Both the position numbers and the translations under genes were made by a program. From Halobacteriales archaeon QS_6_71_20 (GTDB taxonomy: Archaea > Halobacteriota > Halobacteria > Halobacteriales > Haloferacaceae), in NCBI GenBank assembly GCA_003020945.1, contig PXRU01000029.1:47106-111105 (forward strand): DNA of 64,000 nucleotides. The letters run 5' to 3'. The stretch's first letter is position 1, and each line of letters opens with the position of its first letter. Below the pieces are notes generated by a model. That model was not told the DNA's origin and made no database searches. It saw nothing but the letters and a program-made list of their open reading frames with translations. Below, in pieces: positions 7,563-15,773 of this stretch.

Positions 7563-8933
7563 GCGAGCGACGACGGGGGCGCGGGCGCGGACGACGAGTT
7601 CGACGCCTTCCTCGCCCGGGAGACGGTCGAGGGGGCCGCCGACGGGCCGCTCTCGGGGCTGACGGTGGCTGTGAAGGACAACATCTCGACCGAGGAGATC
7701 CGGACGACCTGCGGGTCGGCGATGCTCGCCGACTACGTCCCGCCGTACCATGCGACGGTCGTGGAGCGCCTGCTGGAGGCGGGTGCCACGATCGTCGGCA
7801 AGACGAACATGGACGAGTTCGGCATGGGCGGCACGACCGAGACGTCGGCGTTCGGTCCGACGCGCAACCCCGCGGACCCCGAGCGCGTCCCCGGCGGCTC
7901 CTCGGGCGGGTCGGCGGCGGCCGTCGCGGCGGGCGAGGCCGACCTCGCGCTCGGCTCCGACACCGGCGGCTCCGTGCGCAACCCGGCGGCGTTCTGCGGC
8001 GTCGTCGGCATCAAGCCGACCTACGGGCTGGTGTCGCGCTACGGCCTCGTCGCGTACGCCAACTCCCTGGAGCAGATCGGCCCGTTCGGCCGCTCCGTCG
8101 AGGACGCGGCGGCGCTGCTCGACGTTATCGCCGGTCCCGACGAGCGCGACGCGACGACCCGGTACGACGCCGCCGACGGCGTGTGGGACGCCGCCGGAGC
8201 GACCGACGAGGACGGCGAGGACGCCCACCCGGCCGAGGCGACCGAGTACGCCGCGGCGGCCGACGGCGACGTCGAGGGGACGACGATCGGCGTCCCGACC
8301 GAGCTGGTCGACGGCGCGGACGACGCGGTCCGGGCCGTGTTCGACGACGCGCTGGCGGCGCTTTCGGCCCGCGGCGCGGAGACGGTCGAGGTGTCGCTCC
8401 CCTCGGTCGAACACGCGGTGCAGGCGTACTACGTCATCGCGATGTCCGAGGCGTCCTCGAACCTGGCGCGGTTCGACGGCGTCCGATACGGTCCCGACGG
8501 CGACGCGGCGGCCGGCGGGGACTGGAACGAGTCGTTCGCCGCCGTCCGCGAGGAGGGGTTCGGCGAGGAGGTGAAGCGACGGGTGCTGCTGGGGACGTAC
8601 GCGCTCTCGGCGGGCTACCACGACAAGTACTACGAGAAGGCGCAGGACGCCCGAGCGTGGGTGAAGCGGGACTTCGAGGAGGCGTTCACGGCGGCGGACG
8701 TGCTGGCGACGCCGACGATGCCCGTCCTCCCGCCGAAGCGCGGCGAGAGCCTCGACGACCCGCTGTCGCTGTACCTCATGGACGCCAACACCGTCCCAGT
8801 GAACCTCGCGAACCTCCCGGCGATCTCTGTCCCCGCCGGCGAGTCCGACGGGCTTCCCGTGGGGATGCAGTTCGTCGGCCCGGCGTTCGGCGAGGCGTCG
8901 GTCATCCGCGCCGCAAGCGCCGTCGAGGGCTGA
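7563..8933 (+). CDS. gatA: Glu-tRNA(Gln)/Asp-tRNA(Asn) amidotransferase subunit A, start codon missing
   Basis: The glutaminase subunit of the GatCAB-type amidotransferase. The amidase catalytic triad is visible: Lys in TVAVKDN (near 7675), the cis-Ser in GGSSGGSAAAVA (near 7895), and the nucleophile Ser in SDTGGSVRNPAAFCG (near 7965). The frame runs to TGA at 8931-8933. Upstream, coding-like sequence continues back to about 7563 (FDAFLARETVEGAADG), where GatA should begin. There is no ATG, GTG or TTG in this frame from 7548 to 7662. The first GTG (7665) would put the catalytic Lys at residue 4, so it is unlikely to be the true start. Together with the cut gatC this marks damage at the gene junction. 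Confidence 0.85.
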   Translation, partial: ASDDGGAGADDEFDAFLARETVEGAADGPLSGLTVAVKDNISTEEIRTTCGSAMLADYVPPYHATVVERLLEAGATIVGKTNMDEFGMGGTTETSAFGPTRNPADPERVPGGSSGGSAAAVAAGEADLALGSDTGGSVRNPAAFCGVVGIKPTYGLVSRYGLVAYANSLEQIGPFGRSVEDAAALLDVIAGPDERDATTRYDAADGVWDAAGATDEDGEDAHPAEATEYAAAADGDVEGTTIGVPTELVDGADDAVRAVFDDALAALSARGAETVEVSLPSVEHAVQAYYVIAMSEASSNLARFDGVRYGPDGDAAAGGDWNESFAAVREEGFGEEVKRRVLLGTYALSAGYHDKYYEKAQDARAWVKRDFEEAFTAADVLATPTMPVLPPKRGESLDDPLSLYLMDANTVPVNLANLPAISVPAGESDGLPVGMQFVGPAFGEASVIRAASAVEG

Positions 8934-9090
8934 GGCGACGACCCTCGCAGCTCCCGTCACGTGCGCTCCGACCGCGTCCCGACCTCGACCGCTCGGCGCC
9001 GTCGGTGTTCGGCGTGGGGCGGCCGATGACCGCCGCGTCGGCGCGGGGCGGCCGCGGAACGGTCAAGTCTCCGGCGACGTGTTCGGATAC

Positions 9091-9414
9091 ATGGACACCG
9101 TGTCCCACCTCGCGCCCGCCGGTCACGGCGTGGTGTACGCGCTCGTCGTCGCCCTCGGGGGCGTCGCCGGCGCGCTCCTGCTCGGACTCGGGCTCGCGGC
9201 GTTCCTCCGACGCCCCTCGCGGTCGTACCTCCTCGTCGCGCTCGCGCTGGGGGCGCTGGTCGGTCGAGCCGCCCTCGCGGGCGGCGCCGCCGTCGGCGTC
9301 GTCGGGGCGGGGACGCACCACTTCGGCGAGCACCTCCTCGACGTGGTCATGGCGGGGCTCGTCGTCGCCGCGGTGTACTTCGCGCGGGCCGTCCGGACGG
9401 AGGCGACCTCGTGA
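9091..9414 (+). CDS. Small integral membrane protein paired with an HTH regulator
   Basis: About 107 residues with three hydrophobic segments (GVVYALVVALGGVAGALLLG, SYLLVALALGALVG, VVMAGLVVAAVYFA), so it should sit in the cytoplasmic membrane. I do not recognise a function. The ATG at 9091 is chosen over the upstream GTG at 9079 because it gives a compact start. A conserved-looking GTHHFGEHLLD lies before the last membrane segment. The stop overlaps the GTG start of the next gene (GTGA), so the two are coupled; in such pairs the membrane protein may sense a signal for the regulator, which is inference. Confidence 0.7.
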   Translation: MDTVSHLAPAGHGVVYALVVALGGVAGALLLGLGLAAFLRRPSRSYLLVALALGALVGRAALAGGAAVGVVGAGTHHFGEHLLDVVMAGLVVAAVYFARAVRTEATS

Positions 9415-9929
9415 CCGCCGACGCGACCCCGACGCGCGACCGCCTCGCCGAACACGTCCGCGCCCACCCTGGACTTCACTTCAACGAGCTGGTCCGCCGG
9501 CTCGATCTGGCGCCCGGGCAGGCACAGTACCACCTCCGCCGGCTGGCGCGCGCCGACCGCGTCGTCCGCGAGGAGGTGTCGGGGCGGACCCACTACTTCG
9601 ACCCGTCGTTCGACCCGGCGGAGCGACGCCGCGTCGCGTTGTTCCGCCGCGAGACCGCCCGCGACGCCGTCGTCGAACTGCTCGACGGTCCCGCCCGGCC
9701 GGCCGCCGTCGCCGACGCGCTCGGCGTCGCACGGAGCACCCTCGAATGGCATCTCGACGGCCTCGTCGACGCCGGCGTCGTCGAGAAACGCCGCGACGAA
9801 CGGGACCGAGTCACGCTCGCGCTCGCAGACCCCGAGGCGACCGCGCGGTCGCTCCGCCGGGTCGAGCCGTCGGTCCCCGACCGCCTCCTCGACCGGTTCA
9901 CCCGGCTCGTGGACTCGATGCTCAAGTGA
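9411..9929 (+). CDS. Winged helix-turn-helix transcriptional regulator with two wHTH domains
   Basis: 172 residues. The N-terminal wHTH contains HPGLHFNELVRRLDLAPGQA and a second helix YHLRRLARADRVV, followed by a wing ending GRTHYFDP. A second wHTH starts near residue 75 with RDAVVELLDGPARPAAVADA and GVARSTLEWHLDGLVDAGVV. This tandem ArsR-like layout is common in haloarchaeal regulators. The start is GTG at 9411, overlapping the stop of the membrane protein gene. No ligand-binding residues are obvious. Confidence is good for a DNA-binding regulator and low for its targets. Confidence 0.85.
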   Translation: MTADATPTRDRLAEHVRAHPGLHFNELVRRLDLAPGQAQYHLRRLARADRVVREEVSGRTHYFDPSFDPAERRRVALFRRETARDAVVELLDGPARPAAVADALGVARSTLEWHLDGLVDAGVVEKRRDERDRVTLALADPEATARSLRRVEPSVPDRLLDRFTRLVDSMLK

Positions 9930-10023
9930 CTCACGGGCCTCCACTCTCCCGTTCGGCGCGTGCCCCCGTCGCGTTCGACGCCCGCACCACAACCCCCTTT
10001 TCGGCGGACCCGATAGGGAGGGT

Positions 10024-11349
10024 ATGACCGACCCGCACGCCGACGCCGGGGCCGACTCGACCGAGGGGGTATCCCGGCGCGAGGCGATGAAAGCCGCCGT
10101 CGCGGTCGGCGGCGCCGCGGGCCTCTCGGCCTGCCTCGACCGTCTCGACGACGCCGAGCCGGTGCCGACGGGCGACGGACCGGCGAGCCACCCGGAACGC
10201 CAGTTCGCCTGGAACGACTACCTCCGGACGGACGACGCGGGGAACTGGCAGCTTCCCCGCCATCAGACCCTCCTGTATCTCACGCTCCCGGGCGACGGTC
10301 CCCCGTCGGACGCGGACCGGCGGACGGTCGCGGACGCGCTCAACTCGCTCGACCGCGCGTACGCCTGGAGCCACGAGGGTCTCCTCCACTCGGCGGCGTA
10401 CTCGCCGGCGTACTTCGACCGGTTCGACGACGACCTCGCGGTCCCCGAGGACGTGTCGCTTCCGGAGCCGACGCCGCTTGCGGACTACGAGACGCCGACG
10501 TTCGACACGCAGGACCTCCTCGTCCACCTCGCCTCCGACCGTGCGGACGCCCTGCTTTCGGCCGAGGAGGCGCTGACGGGCGAGGCCGCCGAGGCGAACG
10601 GCGTCGAGTTCGCCGCGGCGCTGACGGACGCCGTCAACGTGGACGACCGCCGGACGGGCTTTTTCGACCCGGGACGGCCACACGAGGAGGCCGACGGCCT
10701 CTCGGGCGTCCCCGAACCGAACCCGGTGCCCGAGGACGCCCCGCTGTTCATGGGGTTCGTGGCGGGGTTCCGTGGGAACCAGGCCACGGAGGACTCCGTC
10801 GCCGTCGACGAGGGCCCGTTCGCCGAGGCGACGACCAAGTCGGTCGGCAACTGGCGCCAGCGGCTCGACGACTGGTACGGCGAGCAGACCCGCGAGCAGC
10901 GAGTGATGGAGCTGTTCTCCTCGGGCCACGTCGACGAGGACCTCGTCGAGGGCGTCGGGACGAACCTCGGCGACGACTCCGGGATCGACCGGTTCCTCGA
11001 TACGGTCGTCGAGGACGCGGAGGAGTACGGACGGGTCGGTCACGCGCAGAAGGCCGCCCGCGCGAACCGCGACGAGGACGGGAACCCCCTCCTGCTCCGG
11101 CGGCACTTCGAGTCGACCGACGACGACGTCGCGAGCCTCCACTTCCCGTCGCTCCAGCGGTCGGTCGACCGGTTCGAGGCGGTGCGTCGGGCGATGAACG
11201 GCGTCGACGCGACGGAGGCGACGCCGGCGGTCCGCCAGCGGGTCAACAACGGCATCCTGGAGTACGTCTTCCTCCGTCACCGCGGCTACTTCCTCGTCCC
11301 GCCGCGGAGCCTCCGGGCGCTGCCGACGCCGTCGGGCGACGCCGGCTAG
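10024..11349 (+). CDS. Tat-exported lipoprotein, possibly DyP-peroxidase-like
   Basis: 441 residues. The N-terminus has a twin-arginine motif (SRREAMKAAV), an alanine-rich hydrophobic stretch and a lipobox LSAC, so it should be exported folded by Tat and lipid-anchored outside the cell. The mature part is acidic. TLLYLTLPGDGPPSDADRR, FMGFVAGFRGNQATEDSVAV and a C-terminal HRGYFLVPPRSLRALP look like distant DyP-type peroxidase features, but the classic GXXDG motif is not intact. DyP proteins such as EfeB take part in iron uptake, and this gene precedes a P19-like iron-binding protein and an iron ABC importer, so a role in haem or iron handling is plausible. I am sure of export and unsure of enzyme activity. 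Confidence 0.6.
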   Translation: MTDPHADAGADSTEGVSRREAMKAAVAVGGAAGLSACLDRLDDAEPVPTGDGPASHPERQFAWNDYLRTDDAGNWQLPRHQTLLYLTLPGDGPPSDADRRTVADALNSLDRAYAWSHEGLLHSAAYSPAYFDRFDDDLAVPEDVSLPEPTPLADYETPTFDTQDLLVHLASDRADALLSAEEALTGEAAEANGVEFAAALTDAVNVDDRRTGFFDPGRPHEEADGLSGVPEPNPVPEDAPLFMGFVAGFRGNQATEDSVAVDEGPFAEATTKSVGNWRQRLDDWYGEQTREQRVMELFSSGHVDEDLVEGVGTNLGDDSGIDRFLDTVVEDAEEYGRVGHAQKAARANRDEDGNPLLLRRHFESTDDDVASLHFPSLQRSVDRFEAVRRAMNGVDATEATPAVRQRVNNGILEYVFLRHRGYFLVPPRSLRALPTPSGDAG

Positions 11350-11446
11350 CTCGGGAACGTCGGACGGCTCGACGACGAACCGACCGGTCCCGTCACTGAG
11401 TGCCGTTAGTGACGGGAATGAGAACGAGGACGGGGGTCGGCTACGG

Positions 11447-11740
11447 TCACAGAAGCGTGAACTCGACCGCGGCACCGACGGCCAGCAACGCGATCCCGAT
11501 GCCCGCGCCGGCGCTGCGCGCACGGTCGGTGAGCACGCCCTCGCGGGCCAGCAGGAGTGCCCCGGAGAGGAGGACCGCGCCGGCCAGGGCGACTCCGAGG
11601 CCGGCCGACGAGAGCCCCGCGAGCGGTCCGCTCGGGGTCGCGCTGGGATGGCCGGGGTGCGCGAGAGCCCGCCCGGACAACGCCGCAAGCGCTCCCGCGG
11701 CGCCGGCCACGCGGGCGGCGGTGTCGAACGGTCCGTTCAC
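11447..11740 (-). CDS. Small membrane protein with exported HPGH motif
   Basis: About 97 residues from GTG 11740. The N-terminal hydrophobic segment AARVAGAAGALAALSGRALA resembles a signal peptide and is followed by HPGHPS. Two more hydrophobic segments follow (SSAGLGVALAGAVLLSGALL and AGIGIALLAVGAAVEFTLL). An in-frame GTG at 11770 exists, but a TATA-like TGTTATGC (minus strand, 11762-11769) lies about 25 bp before 11740, which favours the shorter form. Histidines beside a signal peptide might bind a metal, and the neighbours suggest iron uptake, but the function is not recognised. Confidence 0.55.
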   Translation of the reverse strand: MNGPFDTAARVAGAAGALAALSGRALAHPGHPSATPSGPLAGLSSAGLGVALAGAVLLSGALLLAREGVLTDRARSAGAGIGIALLAVGAAVEFTLL

Positions 11741-11782
11741 GCCCGGAGGAAGGCGGCCGCCGCATAACACGGTTTCGTCGCG

Positions 11783-12030
11783 TCACTTCCCCGGCGGTAC
11801 GTCCGACGGGACGACGCCATCAATGTACATGACGAGCGCCTCGCCGTCGCCGTCGAGGTACCCGAACGCCGGCGGCGGCGTCATCCGGACGTCGCCCTCG
11901 GCGAGATCGACGGTCCACTCCGTCCTCCCGGTCGCGTCGTCGAGCGCCGCCGGCCGGCACTCATCGTTCCCGGCGGGGATCGTCCGTCGTCGGCGCTCGG
12001 ATCCCCACGGACGCGAACACTCCTTCTCGG
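11783..12030 (-). pseudogene. Remnant of a PQQ-like beta-propeller protein (3' end)
   Basis: The minus-strand frame ending in TGA at 11783-11785 reads DATGRTEWTVDLAEGDV, then MTPPPAFGYLDGDGEA and LVMYIDGVVPSDVPPGK. The G-(R)-TEWTVDLA segment followed by a YLDGDG...LVMYIDG strand pair looks like the last blade of a PQQ/BamB-type propeller. No ATG, GTG or TTG opens this frame in the ~80 codons I followed, and most of such a protein would be missing. I read it as a decayed 3' fragment. The similarity is by eye and weak. Confidence 0.35.
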
Positions 12031-12108
12031 GGACGGTGTTCGACGCGCGTACCGGCCGTTCGACGGCCGTACCAGAACCACCTTTCGTCGGCGTCTCCGA
12101 CGGCGTGT

Positions 12109-13206
12109 ATGGACAGACGCACGTTCCTCCGGAGCGCGGCCGCGGCCGGCGGCGTCGCCGGGGCGGGCGGCCTCGCCGGGTGTCTCGGCTTCGAACTCGC
12201 GTCCGGGGGAAGCGCCGCCCGTGCCCCGCCGGTCGTCGAGGACCGCCCCGACGGGGTGTACCTCCCGAGCCACGTCGAGGGGATGGCGATGGGCGGGACG
12301 GCCGCCGGCGGCGACTACGAGGTGGGCGTGTTCTACTCGTACGCCCACCGCTTCTGGAACCTCAACGGCGACGCCGTCAAGCGGACCGACATCGAGTCCG
12401 ACGACGACGTCCACCTAATGGCGAGCGTCTGGGACCCCGAGACGGGGACGGTGCTCCCGGAGACGGGCGTGTCGATCGAGATATCGCGGGACGGATCGCT
12501 CGTCTCCCAGGAGGTGATCTACCCGATGCTCTCCCAGCCGATGGGCACCCACTACGGCGCCAACTTCGGGCTCGACGGCGACGGCACCTACACCGTAACG
12601 GTCTCGGTCGGCGGCGTCCGCACCCGACGGACGGGCGCGTTCCGAGACCGCTTCGGCGAGCCCGCCGATATCCCCGTCGAGATGGAGTACAGCGAGGCCG
12701 AGCGCGACGGGATCTCCTTTCGAACCCTGGAGAACGCGGGCGACCCCGGCGCCGTCGACCGCATGGAGACGGAGACGATGCCGGACGCCACGGCGCCGAC
12801 GGTCGAGGAACTCCCGGGAACGGTGCTCGGCGAGGTGAACAGCGACGACGCGGTGCTCGTGGCGACGGTGCTGGGGGACCCGCCGGAAGGGGTCGACGCC
12901 GACGGACCGTACCTCGCGGTGTCGGCACGCACCCCGTACAACCGGATGCTGATCCCCGCGATGGGGCTGGAGGCTACGCTCGCCCGCGACGGAGACGAAC
13001 GGTTCGCCGGAGAGCTCGTCCGTACGCTGGACCCGGATCTCTCGTATCACTACGGCGCGGCGCTGGACGGCGCGAGCGTCGAGTCGGGCGACGAACTGAC
13101 GCTGACGCCGACTGTGTGGCCGCAGACCGCCCGCCACGAGGGGTACGAAACCGCCTTCGGCGCGCTCATGGGGGGGATGCCCGAGCGGACGCTGACGGTC
13201 GAGTGA
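12109..13206 (+). CDS. P19/Tp34-like iron transport lipoprotein
   Basis: 365 residues. The signal region MDRRTFLRSAAAAGGVAG ends in lipobox LAGC, so it is a Tat-exported lipoprotein. The first half matches the periplasmic Fe2+-binding P19 fold: EGMAMGGTAAGGDYEVGVFY, a strand AHRFWNLNGD, then YPMLSQPMGTHYGANFGL followed by DGDGTYTVTVSVGG. The Met and His residues of MAMGG and PMGTHYG are the likely metal ligands. The second half is a haloarchaeal extension with another beta-rich domain. The start is ATG 12109. It sits between an exported DyP-like lipoprotein and the FecB/C/D-type importer, which supports a role in catching iron outside the cell. Confidence 0.75.
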   Translation: MDRRTFLRSAAAAGGVAGAGGLAGCLGFELASGGSAARAPPVVEDRPDGVYLPSHVEGMAMGGTAAGGDYEVGVFYSYAHRFWNLNGDAVKRTDIESDDDVHLMASVWDPETGTVLPETGVSIEISRDGSLVSQEVIYPMLSQPMGTHYGANFGLDGDGTYTVTVSVGGVRTRRTGAFRDRFGEPADIPVEMEYSEAERDGISFRTLENAGDPGAVDRMETETMPDATAPTVEELPGTVLGEVNSDDAVLVATVLGDPPEGVDADGPYLAVSARTPYNRMLIPAMGLEATLARDGDERFAGELVRTLDPDLSYHYGAALDGASVESGDELTLTPTVWPQTARHEGYETAFGALMGGMPERTLTVE

Positions 13207-13463
13207 GTGAGCGGCGACCGGGCGGAAACAGTACGGGCGGCGCGACCGTCGAGTTCGGATCCGGCCGAAGATGTCGCCGAGGCCGGCCGTCTCGAAGAGG
13301 AGGACGGGGACTCTCCGGGAAGTCGTGGATCGACTCGCTGATCGACCATCGCGACGGTTCGGTTGACGCCGATCCGAATCGCCGGCAGACACGACGGGAG
13401 GTTCTGCTCGTCGGCGGAGGCGACCACCGGGTCCGCGGCCGCTCCGCCGGCTCCCGGGGCTAC
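13207..13463. other. Gene-free stretch, nothing recognised
   Basis: Between the P19-like gene and the relic element there are about 250 bp with no supported gene. Short open frames on both strands have the Arg- or Ser-rich composition of shadow frames. No promoter or hairpin stands out. Confidence 0.5.
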
Positions 13464-13600
13464 CTAAAACAGCGAGAGAGTCCCGCTGGTTACGGCGTTG
13501 ACGAGACGCGAAGCGTCTCGTTCGCACACCGGAACGCGAAGCGTTCCGGAGACGGGCGTGAATCGCGTGCGCTCCGGCACGTTCTTGTCCATCCGGCCCG
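13464..13600 (-). mobile_element. Decayed 3' end of a tnpB-type (IS200/IS605, IS1341-like) element with double hairpin
   Basis: On the minus strand a frame reads KNVPERTRFTPV, then SGTLRVPVCERDASRLVNAV and ends SLF-stop at 13464. This resembles the C-terminal tails I remember from haloarchaeal TnpB proteins, which is weak evidence. The DNA holds two palindromes: GAGACGCGAAGCGTCTC and CGGAACGCGAAGCGTTCCGG, separated by TTCGCACAC. A closely related block with the same two stems occurs at about 19183-19240. In IS605-family elements the 3' end of tnpB overlaps the structured omega RNA, and hairpins here would fit that. No transposase gene remains. Confidence 0.4.
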
Positions 13601-13689
13601 TCCGTACACCCAGCCGAGGCGGCCTGCCCGCCCCCATGCCGGGACAATCGGACAATATCGGGATACCGTCGTTGGACCGTGGCAGGTAT

Positions 13690-13917
13690 CCCTGCTGTCG
13701 GCAATCGGCGGATACCGACGCAAAACAATCAGGTACTCTCGAATCCCTCGCGGGATAGAGATAACGGGGGCGTGGCACTCCCCGCACCTCGTCGGTGTGC
13801 GAACGTAAGTTCCCAAATCAGCGCAGTTTGGTGCGGGCGTGGGAAGTCCCGTCATTGTCGGGCTACGCCCGACTGCAAGAGGCGCTCTGCGCCTCCCTGT
13901 TCACGACGGGGAGGATG
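13690..13917 (+). mobile_element. Second tnpB-like relic tail with element right end abutting a gene
   Basis: Plus-strand pieces read NGGVALPAPRRCANVSSQ and, after a frameshift, GAGVGSPVIVGLRPTARGAL then RLPVHDGEDVT. These look like a decayed TnpB tail by eye. The DNA has two short stems, GTCGGGCTACGCCCGAC (13856-13872) and GAGGCGCTCTGCGCCTC (near 13880), followed by GACGGGGAGGATGTCA. That end resembles GGGTGAGGATACAG at the other relic site. It stops exactly at the stop codon of the SRPBCC gene (13918), as if the element inserted at the gene's 3' end. Confidence 0.35.
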
Positions 13918-14460
13918 TCACAGCGAGTCCGCGTCGGTGCGGACGGTCAGCGATACCTCCCGTTCGCTCCCCTCCAGATCGCCGACGGCCCGCCGGACCA
14001 CGCGCTCGGCCTCCTCGGTCACGAGCCCCTTCACCTTCTCCAGCACCCAGTCGAACGACACCAGCGGCGGCAGCGACACCGACGAGGCGTCCGCGGAGTC
14101 GGGGTCGAACTGGATCTCCAGCCTCACCCGGCTGCCGGCCTCGGCGTCGTCCGGAGCGTCCTCCGGCAGCTCGTCGAGGGGATCGATCACCCACGCGCCG
14201 CGGGCGTCGATGTCCTTCCGGACACGCCAGTCGATCCGGGCGGGCGGCGTCACGTCGGTCACCTCCGATCGAGCGGTGTAGGAGAGCTTCCACCACGCGA
14301 ACCGGAGCGCGTACCGCGTGCCGGGCCCGCCGTCGCCGTGGGTGCGCGACACGTGGTCGAGGTACTCCGTGTAGCGATCGTACCGCGGGAACTCGAGAAG
14401 GAACTCGTACGCCTCCGCCGGGGCGACGTACACGTCGGTCGAGACGACGAGCTCGTCCAT
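13918..14460 (-). CDS. SRPBCC (START-like) family protein
   Basis: 180 residues from ATG 14460; a GTG two codons upstream (14466) is also possible. The N-terminus ELVVSTDVYVAPAEAYEFLL and the following FPRYDRYTEYLDHVSR are typical of polyketide-cyclase/START-like proteins, which form a hydrophobic pocket for lipids or other ligands. WWKLSYTARSEVTDVTPPAR and a C-terminal helix VLEKVKGLVTEEAERVVRRA complete the fold. The ligand is unknown. Its stop codon is directly against the relic element end on the left. Confidence 0.8.
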   Translation of the reverse strand: MDELVVSTDVYVAPAEAYEFLLEFPRYDRYTEYLDHVSRTHGDGGPGTRYALRFAWWKLSYTARSEVTDVTPPARIDWRVRKDIDARGAWVIDPLDELPEDAPDDAEAGSRVRLEIQFDPDSADASSVSLPPLVSFDWVLEKVKGLVTEEAERVVRRAVGDLEGSEREVSLTVRTDADSL

Positions 14461-14563
14461 ACCCACCGATCGACCGGTCGGGTATAAAGTAGTGGCTCCG
14501 GACCGGCGAACTCCGTCGGTCCGACCGCGGGGACTCCTTCAGCGGATCCGAGATCCGAAGTCC

Positions 14564-14588
14564 TTATTATCGTTTAGGCGAGCCGAAA
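14564..14588 (+). promoter_or_regulatory. Iron-box-like operator and TATA of the iron-binding protein gene
   Basis: TTATTATC (14564-14571) lies about 28 bp before the ATG at 14596, as expected for a leaderless gene. Just after it TTTAGGCGAGCCGAAA (14573-14588) is an inverted repeat with one mismatch, containing TTAGG-N4-CCGAA. The same layout occurs before the permease gene (15786-15799). It resembles DtxR-family metal-repressor sites and overlaps the likely start of transcription, fitting repression by iron. Confidence 0.6.
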
Positions 14589-14595
14589 AACCACG

Positions 14596-15747
14596 ATGGA
14601 CCGACGGACGTTCCTCGGTGTCGGCGCGGGTGCGTTGACGACCGGACTGGCGGGATGTGCGGGTGACGACGGATCGACCTCCGGCGCGGAAGACGGGACG
14701 TCGGGATCGGCCGACGCCGCGTCGACCGAGACCGCGACGCCCGACGACGCGGTCGGGAGCTACTCGGTAGAGGCGGCGCCGGTCGGCGAGGTCGGATTCG
14801 ACGCCGTCCCGGAGACGTGGGTGGCGAACAACGGCAGTTGGGCCGACATGGGGATCGCGCTCGGGCAGGAGGCGCCGCTCGGCGTCTGGCTCCCCAGCCG
14901 CTACCACACACAGTACTACGACGATATCCCGGGAGTCAGTGTCGACGGGAGCGGGATCCGGAAGCTCTGGGGCGACGGCGGCGTCGGCCGGGAGCAGTTC
15001 TACGACCTGGACGCCGACGTCCACATCGCGGACCCCAACTTCCTGATGAACCGCGGGCAGTGGGAGCGGTCCGACGTCGACGAGATCTCGGAGAACGTCG
15101 GCCCGTTCTTCGGCAACAGCATCTTCTCCCGTGGGTACGCGTGGCACGAGGACTACCGCTACTACTCGCTGTACGAGGCGTTCGAGAGGCTCTCCGAGGT
15201 GTTCCGGCAGCGGGACCGATACGACGCCTTCGAGGCGATCCACGACGACTTCCAGTCGGCGCTCGCGCCGGTCGTCCCCGGGCGGGCCGACCGACCCGCG
15301 GTCGCGGTCGTCTGGGGCGCTGGCGAGGAGCCCGAGCAGTTCTATCCGTACACCGTCGACGAGGGGACGAGCTTCAAGCACCTCCGCGACCTGAAGGTGA
15401 AGGACGCGCTGGCGACCGCCGACGTGAAGGACTTCCACAGCAGCCGCGGAGCGATCGACTACGAAACGCTCCTGGAGGTCGATCCGGAGGTACTGCTGGT
15501 CCGGGGCCAAGAGACGAGAACGGCCGAGGAGTTCCGGAACACGGTGGTGTCGTACATGGAGACCCACGACGTGGCGAGCGAACTCGCCGCGGTCGAGAAC
15601 GGCGACGTCTACCGCGCGGGCCCGCTGTACCAGGGCCCGATCTCCAACCTCGTCGTCACCGAGCGACTCGCCGGCGACCTCTACGGCGCCGAGGAGCGAC
15701 TGTTCGACCCCCAGCGCGTCGCCGACGTCGTCAACGGGACGTTCTGA
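14596..15747 (+). CDS. Iron-siderophore/cobalamin-type ABC transporter substrate-binding lipoprotein
   Basis: 383 residues. MDRRTFLGVGAGALTTG then LAGC is a Tat signal with lipobox, followed by an acidic Ser/Thr/Asp linker. The mature part has the FecB/FepB (TroA-like) fold: GEVGFDAVPETWVANNGS near the start, DADVHIADPNFLMN, a long central helix YYSLYEAFERLSEVFRQRDR, and EVDPEVLLVRGQETRTAEEF in the second lobe. It should capture a ferric chelate or a related ligand outside the membrane. The permease and ATPase follow directly. The iron-box promoter upstream supports iron as the signal; the exact ligand is not known. Confidence 0.88.
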   Translation: MDRRTFLGVGAGALTTGLAGCAGDDGSTSGAEDGTSGSADAASTETATPDDAVGSYSVEAAPVGEVGFDAVPETWVANNGSWADMGIALGQEAPLGVWLPSRYHTQYYDDIPGVSVDGSGIRKLWGDGGVGREQFYDLDADVHIADPNFLMNRGQWERSDVDEISENVGPFFGNSIFSRGYAWHEDYRYYSLYEAFERLSEVFRQRDRYDAFEAIHDDFQSALAPVVPGRADRPAVAVVWGAGEEPEQFYPYTVDEGTSFKHLRDLKVKDALATADVKDFHSSRGAIDYETLLEVDPEVLLVRGQETRTAEEFRNTVVSYMETHDVASELAAVENGDVYRAGPLYQGPISNLVVTERLAGDLYGAEERLFDPQRVADVVNGTF

Positions 15748-15773
15748 TCGCGGAAGGGCGGACGGTTCGACAC

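Noticed and set aside
7359..8960. 533-residue open frame antisense to gatA
   Set aside because: Arg/Val-rich shadow of a GC-rich gene; the plus strand carries intact amidase motifs.
13050..13427. Minus-strand frame between the P19-like gene and the relic block as a gene
   Set aside because: Ser/Arg-rich, overlaps the real gene's 3' end and shows no recognisable fold.
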